Source: Forficula auricularia (lineage: Eukaryota > Arthropoda > Insecta > Dermaptera > Forficulidae). Taken from it: DNA of 64,000 nucleotides. Of this stretch, positions 22,315-33,595 are shown piece by piece. Below the pieces are notes generated by a model. It was given only the letters and a program-made list of their open reading frames with translations, ran no database searches and was not told where the DNA came from. Location: assembly GCA_024734495.1 (NCBI GenBank), contig JALMQS010000085.1, positions 14,794,048-14,858,047 on the forward strand, given 5' to 3'. The translations under genes and the position numbers were made by a program. Each line of letters starts with the position of its first letter. Positions within the stretch are counted from its first letter, which is position 1.

Positions 22315-22781
22315 ATAATAAGTAAAAATATATTTTTCTAGGTGGGTTTCACAAATAAAACAAATATATGTTTTGAGTTTTTATCTTGATATATATTTCG
22401 GGTTATGAGCCCATCATCAGGAGTTACAAAAGAAAACTAAATATAAAATTGGAAACAAATGTATAAGTGAAGTTCAATTGGGAGGAACGTACGTGGTGGG
22501 GGAAAGAATGCAGTATTGGTTATTGTATTAATAGACAAATGAACAAAGGAGTTTAACTAAGGGCTTAGAATTATCCCTGGGCTTAGAAATAAAGGAAGGA
22601 AGAAGTAGAATAAGGTAAGGGAGGAGGGGTTAAGAACTTGAAAGAAACAATAGTAAAATATTAAATTAGAAATTTTGAGAATGGGAAATAATATTTGTGA
22701 AACCCACCTAGAAAAATATATTTTTACTTATTATCTATTAAAATGTTTCACCTAGAACCGACACCAAATTCTTTAAAGATT
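22315..22781 (-). mobile_element. Ribozyme-bearing element with 14-bp target duplication
   Basis: Two arms of about 38 bp containing AAATATATTTTTCTAGGTGG are inverted at about 22315-22352 and 22696-22734. The whole unit lies between exact copies of ATATAACGTTACAG at 22301-22314 and 22782-22795. A 14-bp direct repeat is too long for most cut-and-paste families and suits target-primed reverse transcription. The element has no protein frame but holds a hammerhead-like core near its left arm. Confidence 0.65.
22382..22426 (-). ncRNA. Hammerhead ribozyme-like motif
   Basis: On the minus strand: CUGAUGA (22420-22414), one extra U, stem II GGG/CCC with loop CUCAUAA, GAAA, then UAUAUA and UC. The CUGAUGA and GAAA boxes are perfect. 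Stem I is poor, so it may be a decayed ribozyme or need a dimer. Confidence 0.45.
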
Positions 22782-22799
22782 ATATAACGTTACAGTAAA

Positions 22800-23423
22800 A
22801 GACCAAGGACCTAGTTAATTTATAAGCAAAAAAAAGAGTTCAAAAAATTATTTAATTATTTTTTAATTTACAAACACATCACAATAGTTGTCAAGAAAAT
22901 AGAAACATTGATCCACTCAACATAGGGTAGAGCTTAGTGATGGATTGACCTTACTTCGCAGTCTTTGAACATATATTTAAGCTTCTCATAGAGATGCTTC
23001 TAACTATTTAATTAGTTTTTTCTTCTTTAATTCATCACAAGATTCTTAAATTTCTATATTTTTTTATTTTATCCAATTATTTTAGTATAATCTTCTATAA
23101 ATGTTTTTGTATTAAATATTTATTGTAGTTCAAGTTAATTTTAATAATGAGAAAGTTTATAATGGGAATTAAGGACAAGTTTTTTGTGTGATGTTTAGTT
23201 TGCTAGTTTAGTTCTTTTATTGTTTGGCAAGCTATGTTGGCTATACAGATTTTGTTTTAGTTTTTTGTGAATTTTCCAATTTTCCGGGCAACTTTTCCGA
23301 TTTTTTTTACCTATTAACCTGAAATGGACTATTACGAACATTTAAAAAAAAATAGCCAAATCGGTCCAGGCATTTGAGAGATCTGCGCTTACAAAGAAAA
23401 AAGAAATTCATTTTTATTATATA
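22800..23423. other. A+T-rich DNA, no gene recognised
   Basis: The end of the stretch (about 23290-23420: CCGATT, CCAAATCGGTCC, TTATTATATAGATTTAAT) resembles the end of a dispersed non-coding repeat. No coding potential seen. Confidence 0.4.
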
Positions 23424-24583
23424 GATTTAATAAAATTATTTATAATCATGTAGAGGAGGGGGTTAGTTTTTGCATTTTTAGATTACTGTGGGCCCACTGA
23501 TTTTGTATACAAAATTTGGTTGAGTTTGGTACAAGAACCTAGATTTTTATTTTTGACCATACATCCCCCCCATGTTGGGCGGTTAGATTTTGCATTTTTA
23601 GACTTCTGGGGTACCACTGATTATGTATACAAAATTTGGTTGAGTTTGGTACAAGAGCCTAGATTTTCATTTTTTGACCCCCGCCCCCCATTTTGGGCGG
23701 TTAGTTTTTACATTTTTAGACTTCTGGGCTCCCACTGATTATGTATACAAAATTGGGTTGAGTTTCGTACAAGAGCCTAGATTTTCATTTTTTGACCATA
23801 CATCCCCCCACACCCATTTGGGCGGTTAGTTTTTGCATTTCTAGACTTCTGGGGTCCCACTGATTATGTATACAAAATTTGGTTGAGTTTGCTCAAATGG
23901 GCTAGATTTTTAATTTTTAACCCCCCATCCACCCCCATTAATTTCGAGTCGATATGCACCAAAATCTAATCAGCTGAGAGAGTTGAAGCCATCACACTCT
24001 CGTGGAAGGGAGTGACATGACCTTCAGGGCGATGAAGGGTTCTTTGATGAATTTTTACAGCTTCAACAGGAGAACTTATAGGGAAATCGCCAGGCGCTAG
24101 AAATTGTATATATTTAGTATAGAAAGAAAAAAATTGTAAATATATTATGTAAATGTTCCTATAATTATGTAAATACTCCTAAAATTAAATTCACCCGACT
24201 ATGCAAATATTTCTTGTTAGTGGAAGCCACCACCTGCGTGGCCCAATAAACGAAAAATCAATGGACCAAAACTACCTGCGAAATTTGGTTTTGATTTTCA
24301 CACTAGTTTTTGATCTAGTACGTCCACAAAAAATTTGGTAACGCACAGACTAACAGACATAATAACTAACAGACATTTTGACAAAACAATTATTATCTCG
24401 AAAAATATAATTTTTTCGATGTTCACTTATTAGGGCTTTTTTGTAGAGCGAAATGCCATGGTTTCGCTCAATTTTTTAATCAAAATAGTTTAAGCCGTTT
24501 TTGAGATATTAAAAAAAAAGGAAAAAAAAACACTTTTATCATGCACGATTACAATACTTAACCATACTCTGTATGGTAAAATA
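23424..24583 (-). mobile_element. Family A copy 4, split by an R2/R4-like LINE tail
   Basis: Minus-strand family A with about four to five minisatellite units at 23440-23940. The conserved sequence is interrupted after AATCTAATCAGCT (23975) and resumes CAATGGACCAAAAC at about 24258. Comparison with other family A copies shows the foreign segment replaced about 8 bp. Confidence 0.7.
23976..24257 (+). pseudogene. R2/R4-like LINE 3' end, inserted in family A
   Basis: The start reads VEAITLSWKG, then a degraded match to 28993-29184 on the minus strand. It ends in AATAAACGAAAAA, a plausible 3' tail. The insertion boundaries are exact because the family A target is known. Superfamily assignment is tentative. 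Confidence 0.45.
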
Positions 24584-24737
24584 AAAATATGCTCTGTAGC
24601 TCCGAAAAAATTTCTCTTAGTCAATTTCATAGTTGCTTCACAGTTTTGGTTGGTATTATTTTTCTTTAAATATTCTTTTAGACATACAAACTAGTTGAAT
24701 AGAATCTCTCTGGTAATTCCAACCAAAAACATGCATT

Positions 24738-25834
24738 GTTTTTTTTTTTTTTTTTTAATGCAATCGAATGCAAGAAGGGGTGCACCAGTAAAGATGTAGC
24801 CCCTATGGATCTCGAAAGACCCTTGCATTACCGAAGAGAAGGGAAAGTTGATTAAGTGAGAGGGTGTAGACGTAGGTGTCTATGCACCCTGGTTTTGAAG
24901 GTTTGAAGATCATAGGTGCTGGGAAAGATAGAGGCTGGGAGGGAGTTCCAGTTCCTTGAAGTCATGGGGATATATGAATTCGCGAATGAAGTGGTCCGGC
25001 ACTTTTCTAATTTGACCGCGAAAGAGTGTTGGGAGTCGGCAAAACGTGTGCTGCGTGCAAAGCATGCTTTGGGGGGAATTATTGATTTTATCTCATCAGA
25101 GCACCTGCCGTGATAGTATCTATAGAAAAGGGAAAGGGCGGAGACATCTCTTCGATGAGTCAGCGAGTCGAGGGAGTCGGTGAGGGTAGAATCGTCAATT
25201 AGCCTGACGGCTCGTTTCTGAATTGCATCAAGGGTAGCAAGAGAATATTTTGAGGCTCCTCTCCACAGATGAGAGCCGTATTCGAGACAGGGGCGGATTT
25301 GGGCCTTGTAGATGGTGAGAAGTTGTGGGGGTTTGTAAAATCGCTTGGACCTGAATAAGAAGCCAATCTTCCTTGCTGCAGATTTCGCCACAGAGGAGAT
25401 GTGTTCATTCCAAGACAGGTCAGATGCGACAGAGACGCCCAACATGGATAGGCTGTCACACATTTTCAGGGTATTCGAATCGAAGTGAATATCAGGGAAA
25501 TCTCTATTTTCGCGCCTAGAAAATAGACAACATTGAGTCTTATTTGAATTAAAGTTAACTAAATTTTGGGAGCCCCATTTATTCAGTTTGTCTAGGTCGA
25601 GAGTAATTGAGGAGGCAATATTGATTCGATTATTCGGGAGAGAGGGTTTGCCGTGTAGAGTGCTATCGTCGGCGTAACAATGAGTGGGGTTTGCCGTTTG
25701 ATCAATAAGGTCGTTTATATAAATAAGGAAGAGTGTGGAGGAGATTACAGAGCCTTGGGGAACACCAGAGTTTGTGGAGAACGATTCAGAAGATGTTCCA
25801 TCCACCACAACTTTTATACTTCGGTTTGTCAGAA
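24738..25834 (-). mobile_element. CR1/Jockey-group LINE, copy 2 (5' truncated)
   Basis: The poly-A tail is at 24738-24758 (T run on the plus strand). The 5' end stops at the equivalent of TCTGACAAACCGAAG. No foreign patch is present, so this is the best local guide to the 3' half of the element. Confidence 0.9.
24852..25808 (-). CDS. LINE reverse transcriptase C-terminal part, open frame
   Basis: An uninterrupted 318-codon frame with SGVPQGSVISSTLFLIYIND, the YADDSTL catalytic motif, LGVSVASDLSWNEHIS, PCLEYGSHLWRGAS and a C-terminus ending RHLRLHPLT. These are RT blocks after block A plus the conserved LINE C-terminal region. The frame has no genuine start: it opens at the truncation point, and the first in-frame codon there is not ATG. 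It lacks the endonuclease and RT blocks 0-A, so it cannot support retrotransposition alone. Its intact frame and near-identity to copies 1 and 3 suggest recent activity of this family. It is not a host gene. Confidence 0.85.
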   Translation of the reverse strand: MVDGTSSESFSTNSGVPQGSVISSTLFLIYINDLIDQTANPTHCYADDSTLHGKPSLPNNRINIASSITLDLDKLNKWGSQNLVNFNSNKTQCCLFSRRENRDFPDIHFDSNTLKMCDSLSMLGVSVASDLSWNEHISSVAKSAARKIGFLFRSKRFYKPPQLLTIYKAQIRPCLEYGSHLWRGASKYSLATLDAIQKRAVRLIDDSTLTDSLDSLTHRRDVSALSLFYRYYHGRCSDEIKSIIPPKACFARSTRFADSQHSFAVKLEKCRTTSFANSYIPMTSRNWNSLPASIFPSTYDLQTFKTRVHRHLRLHPLT

Positions 25835-25839
25835 TTGTA

Positions 25840-26250
25840 GAATGGCTGTTCCTCTAGTATAAGATCAAATGAAATAAATTTTAAATAAAAGTATTTAATC
25901 GAGGAAAATGATTAAAAAGGGCACGGATAGAATGATCTCTAGTTGCTAAGGCAAGGATTCCATGCAAATACAAGTATAGACCTGTTTTAGACTAATAGAA
26001 GTTAATTTCTTAATTTCTATTATTCTAGGAACGGCCTTTTGACCATTTCACTTTGACTAAGTTGGATACTCGTTAATATATATATAGAGAACATTCACTT
26101 AATTAAAGAACATGGTAATGTTTAGAAATAATTAAACTCGATATATTTCTATAAGAGTTCAAATTGCAAATAGAAGTAGACCTTGAATTTCTAAGAAAAT
26201 CACAAGAGGTTGTCATCTACTGAATCCGAGATGGAATGTATTATTTTTGG
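25840..26250. other. No gene recognised; shared repeat with 14440-14600
   Basis: Sequence around 25945-26035 (TTCTTAATTTCTATTATTCT) matches 14450-14540, so it is a dispersed repeat and not coding. Confidence 0.5.
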
Positions 26251-26253
26251 TTA

Positions 26254-27404
26254 TACCGGATGAGTATTTTATCTTGAGACAATCTTATAACTCAAAATCA
26301 GTGCATTAAATGGAAAAAAGTTTCAAATAAAAGTTTATTTATATCGCGGGGGAAACTAAACTACGCTATTGTTTGTTTACGTAGAACAAGCTTTCAAGGG
26401 TATTTCAAGGTCAAGTTCTGTTTTTTAAATGGAACCCTATATTTTTCTTTAAGTCACCTTATTCTACAACCTTCATAAGAACTATTTTTATACGACATCA
26501 AACAAAAAAATATTAAATCAATTTCTAATAATTATTTTTCACAATTATTCAGCTTAATTATCAAATAATAATGATTAAATAATTAATTATTAAATAAATA
26601 ATCATTAAATCGAAAATCACAACAATGAAAATACATGTTTATAATGACAGTAAAACTTCGTTATACTCAGTTTTAAGAGATTATTTTCTACTTAATAGAA
26701 CTAAGTAGCTAAAATTCTTGAGTTTAAAAAAGTTTATTTGTCGTGTCAATCCAGTAGATAGTTATATTGTATTACTATAATAAAAGTGTAGTATTTTATT
26801 TGAAGACAGAATTGAAATGATTCTTAATTTATGGTGAATTTGGAAGTGTTATGGGCCTGCCGTTGAAATAGATGCCGAGCATTTTCCTGATAGAATACAC
26901 CCTCACAAGCTTCATTTTATGTTTAAACAAATAAGGAAATTGGAACTGGAATTCATCCAGAAGGCTTGCGATACACTCTGGAATGTTACAGAACATAGTC
27001 GTAAAATTATTAAAATATTAATTATTATTAAATTATTTATTTAATAATTAAATATTTTATCATTATTATTCAATAATTAAGTTGAATAATTGTTAAGAAT
27101 AATTTTTTTTGAGATCTAATTGATTTAATATTTTGTTTATTTGATGTCGTGTAAAAAAATAGTTCTAATGAAAGTTGCTCAGTTTTTTTTGTAAATTTAG
27201 GAAATGTAAAGAAAAATATAGGTTTCTATTTAAAAAACAGAAGTTGACCTTGAAATACCCTTGAAAGCTTGTTTTAGGTCGACAAACAATAGCTTAGTTT
27301 AGTTTCCCTCTCGATATAAATAAACTTTTATTTGAAACTTTTTTTCATATAATGCAATGTTTTTGAGTTATAAAACTGTCTCAAGATAAAAAACTCACCC
27401 GGTA
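26254..27404. mobile_element. Family K long-TIR transposon, copy 2
   Basis: The inverted repeats of about 380 bp start TACCGGATGAGT (26254) and end ACTCACCCGGTA (27404). TA lies on both sides (26252-26253, 27405-27406). The interior at 26620-27000 holds the DUF4817-like relic. The TIRs contain the palindrome-rich TTAATTATTAAATAAATAAT block. This copy lacks the insertions in copy 1 and so serves as its empty version. Confidence 0.7.
26800..26985 (+). pseudogene. DUF4817-like relic in family K copy 2
   Basis: Readable as EIDAEHFPDRIHPHKLHF with a frame break just before it. The start codon equivalent is lost. The sequence matches the relic at 7760-7943 in the other orientation. The pattern EHFPDRxxP is shared with insect DUF4817 domains; function inferred only from that. 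Confidence 0.4.
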
Positions 27405-27497
27405 TATAAGGTTGTTTCACACCCTCGAAAATCGAGCCCGAGTTCTTTAATTACCTGATTTCAATAAAATTCAGACAAAAATGTAAAAAAACATTTA

Positions 27498-27711
27498 CAG
27501 TAGAGTCAAACTAATCCGGCACTTCAATAGACCGGCACGTCCAATAATCCGGTACCCTCCCGCGCCCGCAATTTGGTATTCGTTTGTTACCCATGTCGGG
27601 TAAAATTTATTTTATTTATTATGAATTTTTCTATACAATCCAGTAATCCGACAATTCAATAATCCGGCACCCCCTAGTTTTTAATAGTGCCGGATTAGTG
27701 AGACTCTACTG
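27498..27711 (+). mobile_element. Tigger/pogo-like MITE with TA target site
   Basis: 214 bp with inverted termini CAGTAGAGTCAAACTAATCC and its counterpart ending ACTCTACTG. Flanked by TA at 27496-27497 and 27712-27713. CAGTAGAGTC...ATCCGG termini with a TA duplication are typical of the pogo/Tigger branch of Tc1/mariner. AATCCGG is repeated several times internally. No coding sequence. Confidence 0.75.
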
Positions 27712-27714
27712 TAT

Positions 27715-28790
27715 ATGCCGTGACTCTAACTGGCGAGCGTAGATTTATATTCTAGGTAAGAAAATAATTAAATCTAAATAAAAATCAAATTTATTTATTT
27801 GTCTTTTAAAATTCACAGAAACTGCAAACAGCGTACTGGGTAAAGTTTTCACTTTTTCCTGCAATTTATTTTGAATTTTTTCACTATAGTCAATGGATGG
27901 TTTGAGGTGTTTATATTTATATATAAAAATAGAATAAATATAAAATATAGGGGTAGATATTAAGGGTTGTTTACCTGAGTGTAGGTCTTCTCTGCCGTTG
28001 TCCCGATGAATTTTCGACCACAACTAAAGCGAAAATGCCTGATCGAAAGAATCCCGTTACTCGATTAGATTAGCTGGCCAACTTTCTCAGAATTATATGT
28101 ATATAAAATTCTCAAATGCACTTTTTAGGAGATTTATTAAAAACAGTCTAATTAAATATAGATAGTGTCACAGGTGACGGAGTTTGAATTTTTCAGGGGG
28201 GGGGGGGCTCAAAAAATGTACCATGGAGGTAAAAAATCTGCTTGAAGAAGGTAATCAGACTAATTAATTTAGTATAATAATTTTAATATTTATTTTTTTG
28301 TTAATAGAATTGAATGCAAGATTAAAATAGTAATTATATGTACATCAAAGTTCTATTAATTTAAACTGAAAGAACATTTAGAATATTCCGTCGAAAACAA
28401 ATGGTAAACTTGAAACTATTAATAAAAATAGGTTTGCTAAAGAACATAAATAATTGAGAAGAGTTTATAATATTTATTTTTATGCTAAAATATGAAGAGA
28501 AAATTAAAAAAAACATTGGAAATGGTTTGACAAAAGGATCAAATATTAATAAATACGACTTCATGATATAAAATAAATTTTATTTTAATTATTATAAAAA
28601 ATCATATATAATATATTATTTAATTCATTTAAAGAAAAGAATTAAATGACTGTATAAAAGTTCCTTAATAAATCATATAGATGTTAACTAGAAACCGTAC
28701 CCGGCACTAAAATCTTAGAGAATAAATGAAAATTTTATGTTGCAGACATTTTTAAAAACTCAGTAATTATTTATAACAATTCATTTATTT
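27715..28790. other. A+T-rich DNA, no gene recognised
   Basis: A poly-G run at about 28196-28207 followed by CTCAAAAAATG resembles a remnant of the family A minisatellite. The 67- and 92-codon minus-strand frames look random. Confidence 0.45.
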
Positions 28791-28989
28791 AATTAATTTT
28801 TATTATTTTATTTTGTTTATTAGGCCTCCGAGGAGCGGGGGCCGCCTTTTACAAAGCAAAAGATAAATACATAAATTTATTTACAAACTTCACACTTGAA
28901 AATAAATTCAGATTCAGAGCGGGTGGCTGAGAGAGCCAGGATTAATCCTGACTTACATTTCTCTTCTTTTTTTAGTATTTACAATAAAA

Positions 28990-29335
28990 TAATTATACGC
29001 CGCCAGCTTTAAATGTTCTTCTGATGATAGTGTAAAAATTAAGGAGAGATCCCTTCATCGCCCTATATGTCAAATCGTTTATTATTTTTTGGGATATACC
29101 CAGGGCGATGAGGGACTCCACCGCTTTATGCCAGCACACTTCCTTCCACGAGAGTGTGATGGCCTCGACTCTGACCGATCCCACTCGACGCCAAACCGCT
29201 CGGCAATATTATCTACGAGACTGGAGTTGCCCCTATATTTTTCAATTTTTATCGGTGGGCAACACCCAGTCCTGCAAGCGCGGAGACGATCTGCACGTCC
29301 AAAACCCACACCACCCCTGACGCATCTTTCGCATT
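28990..29335 (-). pseudogene. R2/R4-like LINE C-terminal relic
   Basis: The minus-strand frame from 29184 reads GSVRVEAITLSWKEVCWHKA, then LGISQKIINDL and SLLNFYTIIRRTF. This resembles the end of R2-superfamily (R4/Dong-like) proteins, which close with an IxxSxxG...L..LG...I.....LL.T..IVR pattern. Upstream an overlapping frame contains a cysteine-rich stretch (CERCVRGG, CRTGCCPP). The two frames are offset, so the copy is broken. A second copy is inside family A at 23976. Low certainty on the superfamily. Confidence 0.4.
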
Positions 29336-29559
29336 TAAATTTAGAAACAAAAAACAAAACAAAACAAAAAATATTAATGTGGTTTTAATTATTTTTTTTA
29401 TATTTCCACGTTATTAATGTGACTCGGTTTGTACTTATCCAATGAATTAATAAAATTCCAATCATATCTGACAAATGTTGTCTTAATATTCAGTAAAAAT
29501 AGGGCAAATTTTGCGACCGTTTAAAGTTCTTGCATCTTAGCGTCTGTGAGGCGCCAAAA

Positions 29560-30480
29560 AATAAAATCCAAATATTTATTGTTTTCTATTTTCAGATTTT
29601 TCCAATACAAGTGGTGTACACGCAACTCCAAAGAATCATTTTTATATTGCAGAGGCTGTTCGAGAAACTGCATACTATACAATGAAATATTAAAAGGCTT
29701 CAACTTTTCGTTCAAAATGTACTATTGATATTATATAAAACAGAAACATATTATTGCTTCGACTGTAACGATAAGTTTCCTATTATGGACAGCTTTATAG
29801 CATATACTAAGAGTAGACATATAGTTTGGTGATACTGCAAATACAAATAATTTATTTTAATTTTTATGTATAGAAAGAAAAAACACATTGCCATAGTTTC
29901 TTGATTCTGCACAAATGGGCCTTAAAATTATTGAACTTTTCATTGAATATGTAGTTTTATTGTCACAGTCAGAAGAAATATTCTATTGTAGAGACTGTGC
30001 TATCACATATGTGAGCTTCCCTAATATGGACAGTTTTAAAAGACATAATTGGGCCAAGGTTGCGTGATTTTGAAGATGAAAACAGCCTGAGGACATGACT
30101 ATAGCGTATAGTCTATATATAAAAGATAATCCCGCGGTTAATGGCCACATTTGCTCAGACATTTCTTTAATTTTAAAAAGACATTAATTATAAGTGAATT
30201 CTTAATAAATTACCCATTTTCTTTAAAATACTTCAGCTCCAAAGAAAAAGAACAATCTTTTATATTGCAGAGGCTGAGTTATAATTGGATGTGTCACATG
30301 TGGTATTACTTTTATAAGGGCTCAAATTTTCGTTCAAGAAGAATTAATGTTAATTTGAATAGAAACATTTGATTGTAACGACTGTCAAGTTAGCTTCCCT
30401 AATATGGAGTTTTATACCACATACTAAGAGTAGTTATAGTTGTGTGGTAGATTTCTTTAATTTTAATGAATAGAAAGAAA
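29560..30480 (+). pseudogene. Decayed repeats with C2H2 zinc-finger-like pieces
   Basis: Short stretches read YYCFDCNDKFPIMDSF (about 29750), FYCRDCAITYVSFPNMDSFKRH (about 29982; last residue H) and DCNDCQVSFPNME (about 30372). Each has a C-x2-C pair, an FPxMDSF-like helix and, in two, a later His, as in a worn C2H2 finger. The surrounding DNA repeats with about 600-bp spacing: ATTGCAGAGGCTG at 29646 and 30263, AATAGAAAGAAAAAA at 29871 and 30469. Frames are interrupted. It could be remains of a zinc-finger array or of a transposon's DNA-binding domain. Confidence 0.35.
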
Positions 30481-30496
30481 AAAGTCATTAATTATA

Positions 30497-31140
30497 CGCT
30501 GAGCTGGGCACAACATCGTTAATCCGTTAATCGTTAATTAACGAAGTTAACAAATTGTTTAACGATTTAACTTTTAAGTTAAACTAAAAAATGTTAACAG
30601 TTTTCTGAACTTCCGTTAAATTTAGTCCGTTACATTGATTTTAATTTATATATATCACGAGCCTATCATCTGATTTGAATAAACAATTCTAAAATATTAT
30701 AAACGATGACAATTTTGAATTGGGAATTAATTTTTCTATTCAAGTTTTATAAGTTAGTAATTTTCAAATATAAAATTTATGAAAATAAAGTAACTGGTTA
30801 AAAAATCGCATGTATTTTTCCATTTAAAACTTTCAAAGCTTTGAGACATGTGTTAATGTTAAAATTAAAAGCTTAAATTGTACAGGGATTTTTGTATATA
30901 TCTAGAAAGTATCTAGGGGTGTGTAACACAAATTTCAACAATCATTGAAATAAGAGCCACCCTATTATACACTATTTTATTTTTAGTCGCGTTAGTGAAA
31001 TTAATTAATTTGTCATCATCATGAGAACTGAAGATCAAGAAGGTATTGAATCTGTTAGTAAACGCAGCGCCAGCTAGAGCAATGTTAGATTTGCCTGTTC
31101 TAAACAAGAGTAGATTCAAAATCCTTGGCCACATTTAAAC
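30497..31140. mobile_element. hAT-like terminal fragment and A+T-rich DNA
   Basis: GCTGAGCTGGGCACAACATC at 30499, followed by repeated GTTAATCGTTAATTAACG, resembles one end of hAT MITEs with CAGxGCTGGGCA termini. No matching right end found. The minus-strand 73-codon frame is not convincing. Confidence 0.3.
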
Positions 31141-31429
31141 GATTTTGTTGTATTTAAATCAAGATTAGAAGAAAAGTTGATCTATGAACGATCATAGCTG
31201 TCGGATGACAATTTGTGTTTTCTTCCTAAAAGCATTAAATCTTAATTTAACTAAATTATTTGTTTTATTTACCTCGGTACCACTGTACCAAAGTCAAGCC
31301 TTATCTATTATCTTTAATAAACCTATTATACATATAGGTAATGCTTAAACATCAGTAAAACTTTTAGGTAGTTAACTTTTAACTCAACAAAACGCCAACA
31401 ATAGAGAATTGAAAAAATATCCAAAATTG

Positions 31430-33032
31430 AAAATAACAACCTAATAGTGTCAAGAGCTGATAAAGGTTAATCAGTTGCAATCGTCAAGAAAGAAGAATAC
31501 ATTAAAAAAATGGAAGAATTCATCTTGACGAGTGATACAACAATATTAAAGTCGGACCCAACTTCGAAATACCAAAATCAAGTATTGAATGTCCGTTAAT
31601 CTCCTAACCAAACGTGAATCTTTTCACCTCAAATGCATGAATCCGAACATCCCAATTCTTTATGGCCTCCCAAAAATACACAAAATTAATACTCCCTTTA
31701 GACCTATAGCCTCCTACATAAATTCCCCTTCCTATAAAATTTGTAAATATCTAAACAACCTGTTGTTAGAAACATTCACCTCCACACATTCCATTAAAAA
31801 TTCAATAGAACTAGTAAATTCTCTCGATCAAATTAAAATATATAACTCATATAAATTAATTTAATGTTAAAAATTTATTTCCTTCCATTTCAATCATTGA
31901 TCTAAAAAATATATTAACTCAATTTCTAAAGGACCCCCAAAAATAATAGATATTCAAAAATTAATCAACCTATGTCTAGATCAAAATTATTTCCTTTTTA
32001 ATAACACTTTCTACAAACAAAAAGATGGACTCCGAATGGGAGTCCCCTTGAGCCCACTATTAGCTGAAATCTACATGTCACACCTTGAGGATACTATTTT
32101 AAGTCCCAGTAACAGCCACTTCCAACATATAAAGTTCTGGAAACGGTATGTTGATGATATCTTAGTGGTGTGGTCAGGTACAATGAGACAAATTGTCCCA
32201 TTTGAAACATAAGTAAACTATTTAAATCCAAAAATTTAATTCACAAGTGAATTAGGCAACAAAACCATCCCCTTTCTCGACCTTCAAATCACTAATAATA
32301 ACATTCATATAAAATATAAAATTTACAGGAAACCCAGTTTCACTGACACAGTTATCCCATCTTCTTCTAATCACCCTCACAACACCAAATGCTCCGCATT
32401 TTACGCTATGTTCTATAGACTAATTAACATCCCACTAAACATTGAAGATTATAGACATGAATTAACAGTTATTCATAAAATACTTGAAAATAACAATTAT
32501 CCCCGTCAAGGTCATAAATAATATAATAAAGTCATTTCCAAACAAATATCGACCCGCCTATATGCCATTAGTCCAACAATAATTAAAATCTACAAAAAAC
32601 TTCCTTTTTATTCCAATAATTTCACCAAAACCATAACTAATACTTTCTCAAAATTAGATATTACCACAGCCCTTAACTTAGCCTCCTATCTAGTAAACAA
32701 TAAAATAGACAAAATTAATTCCTAAGAGATCCATCAACGACCGCCTTGCTGAAAACAAGAGATCACTGAAGCAACTACAATTGAACAGTGATAAACCTAA
32801 TTCCCAACCACTAAATTACGTTTCAGCATTTGCTGAACATCTTTTTGATAACAATCATTCCCCATCTAAAGAAAGCTCCCTTATTCTACATTTCTCACCA
32901 AAAGGATGCAAATTAAATTTATTGGAATCCAGTAAAATTAAGAAAGCAATCGCCCGCAAAGAGCCCATTCTAAATAACCAATTAGAAACCACAATATCAA
33001 CAATAATTGATCTATTAATAAACCCAATTTAA
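31430..33032 (+). pseudogene. Penelope-like element reverse transcriptase, broken
   Basis: Penelope-type landmarks in order, in several frames: RADKG...VAIVKKEEYIKKMEEF (31450-31530), YGLPKIHKINTPFRPIASYI (about 31660-31720), DGLRMGVPLSPLLAEIYM (about 32026), RYVDDILVVW (about 32145, catalytic DD), IPFLDLQI (about 32270), HPHNTKCSAFYAMFYRL (about 32380). It ends with SAFAEHLFDNNH...ILHFSPKGCKLNLLESSKIKKA, the family's C-terminal region. LPKIHK and the HP..TK.SAF segment are Penelope hallmarks. The GIY-YIG endonuclease core expected just before 32730 is missing. There are multiple stops and shifts, so it is not functional. Confidence 0.8.
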
Positions 33033-33099
33033 CCGAAATTCACTCTTTACAAAATATTTGTCCTTTTCCTTCTTTTGTTCCTTTTGAATTAACTTTCTA

Positions 33100-33262
33100 T
33101 ATCTTCTTTTTTTTTTTTTTTTTATTTATATATTATTTATTGGAATCGGGCACAAACCCATTTTGCCAGCCAATATATTCACATTAACTCTACAAAAAAC
33201 AAAACAAAAAATTAAAAAAAAAATAAATAAAAATAAAAATAAAAAAAAATAAATAAATAGCA
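33100..33262. repeat. Simple poly-T and AAATAAAT repeat tract
   Basis: A T run at about 33107-33124 and an AAAAATAAATAAAAAT-type tract at 33203-33262. Confidence 0.8.
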
Positions 33263-33595
33263 ACCTAAAAACTCATCAAAAAATATCACAGCCCAGTGAT
33301 ATAAGGACTATATCTTCTTCTTTTGTCTAAAATTATATAGTCTAAAACCTTTATACAAATTCTTTTAATAGGTATTTCTAGAATTCTTTATAAATAAATT
33401 TCGACCATAGACATCCTACCTGCACCTGGACTTTAGTCAGACAATTTGTTCCACACCCAGCATCTCTCCCCACATACCTCTAAATTCAACTACACAAATT
33501 CTTTCAACGCCTTGTCCTCTTAAACTATACCAAAATCTTGCCAAAGGCATCGTTTTCTGTAGTGAAGAATCTGAAGTCATTTTGATAAAATTTTC

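Noticed and set aside
25199..25459. 86-codon frame, also at 10869 and 60863
   Set aside because: Alternative frame of the LINE protein region.
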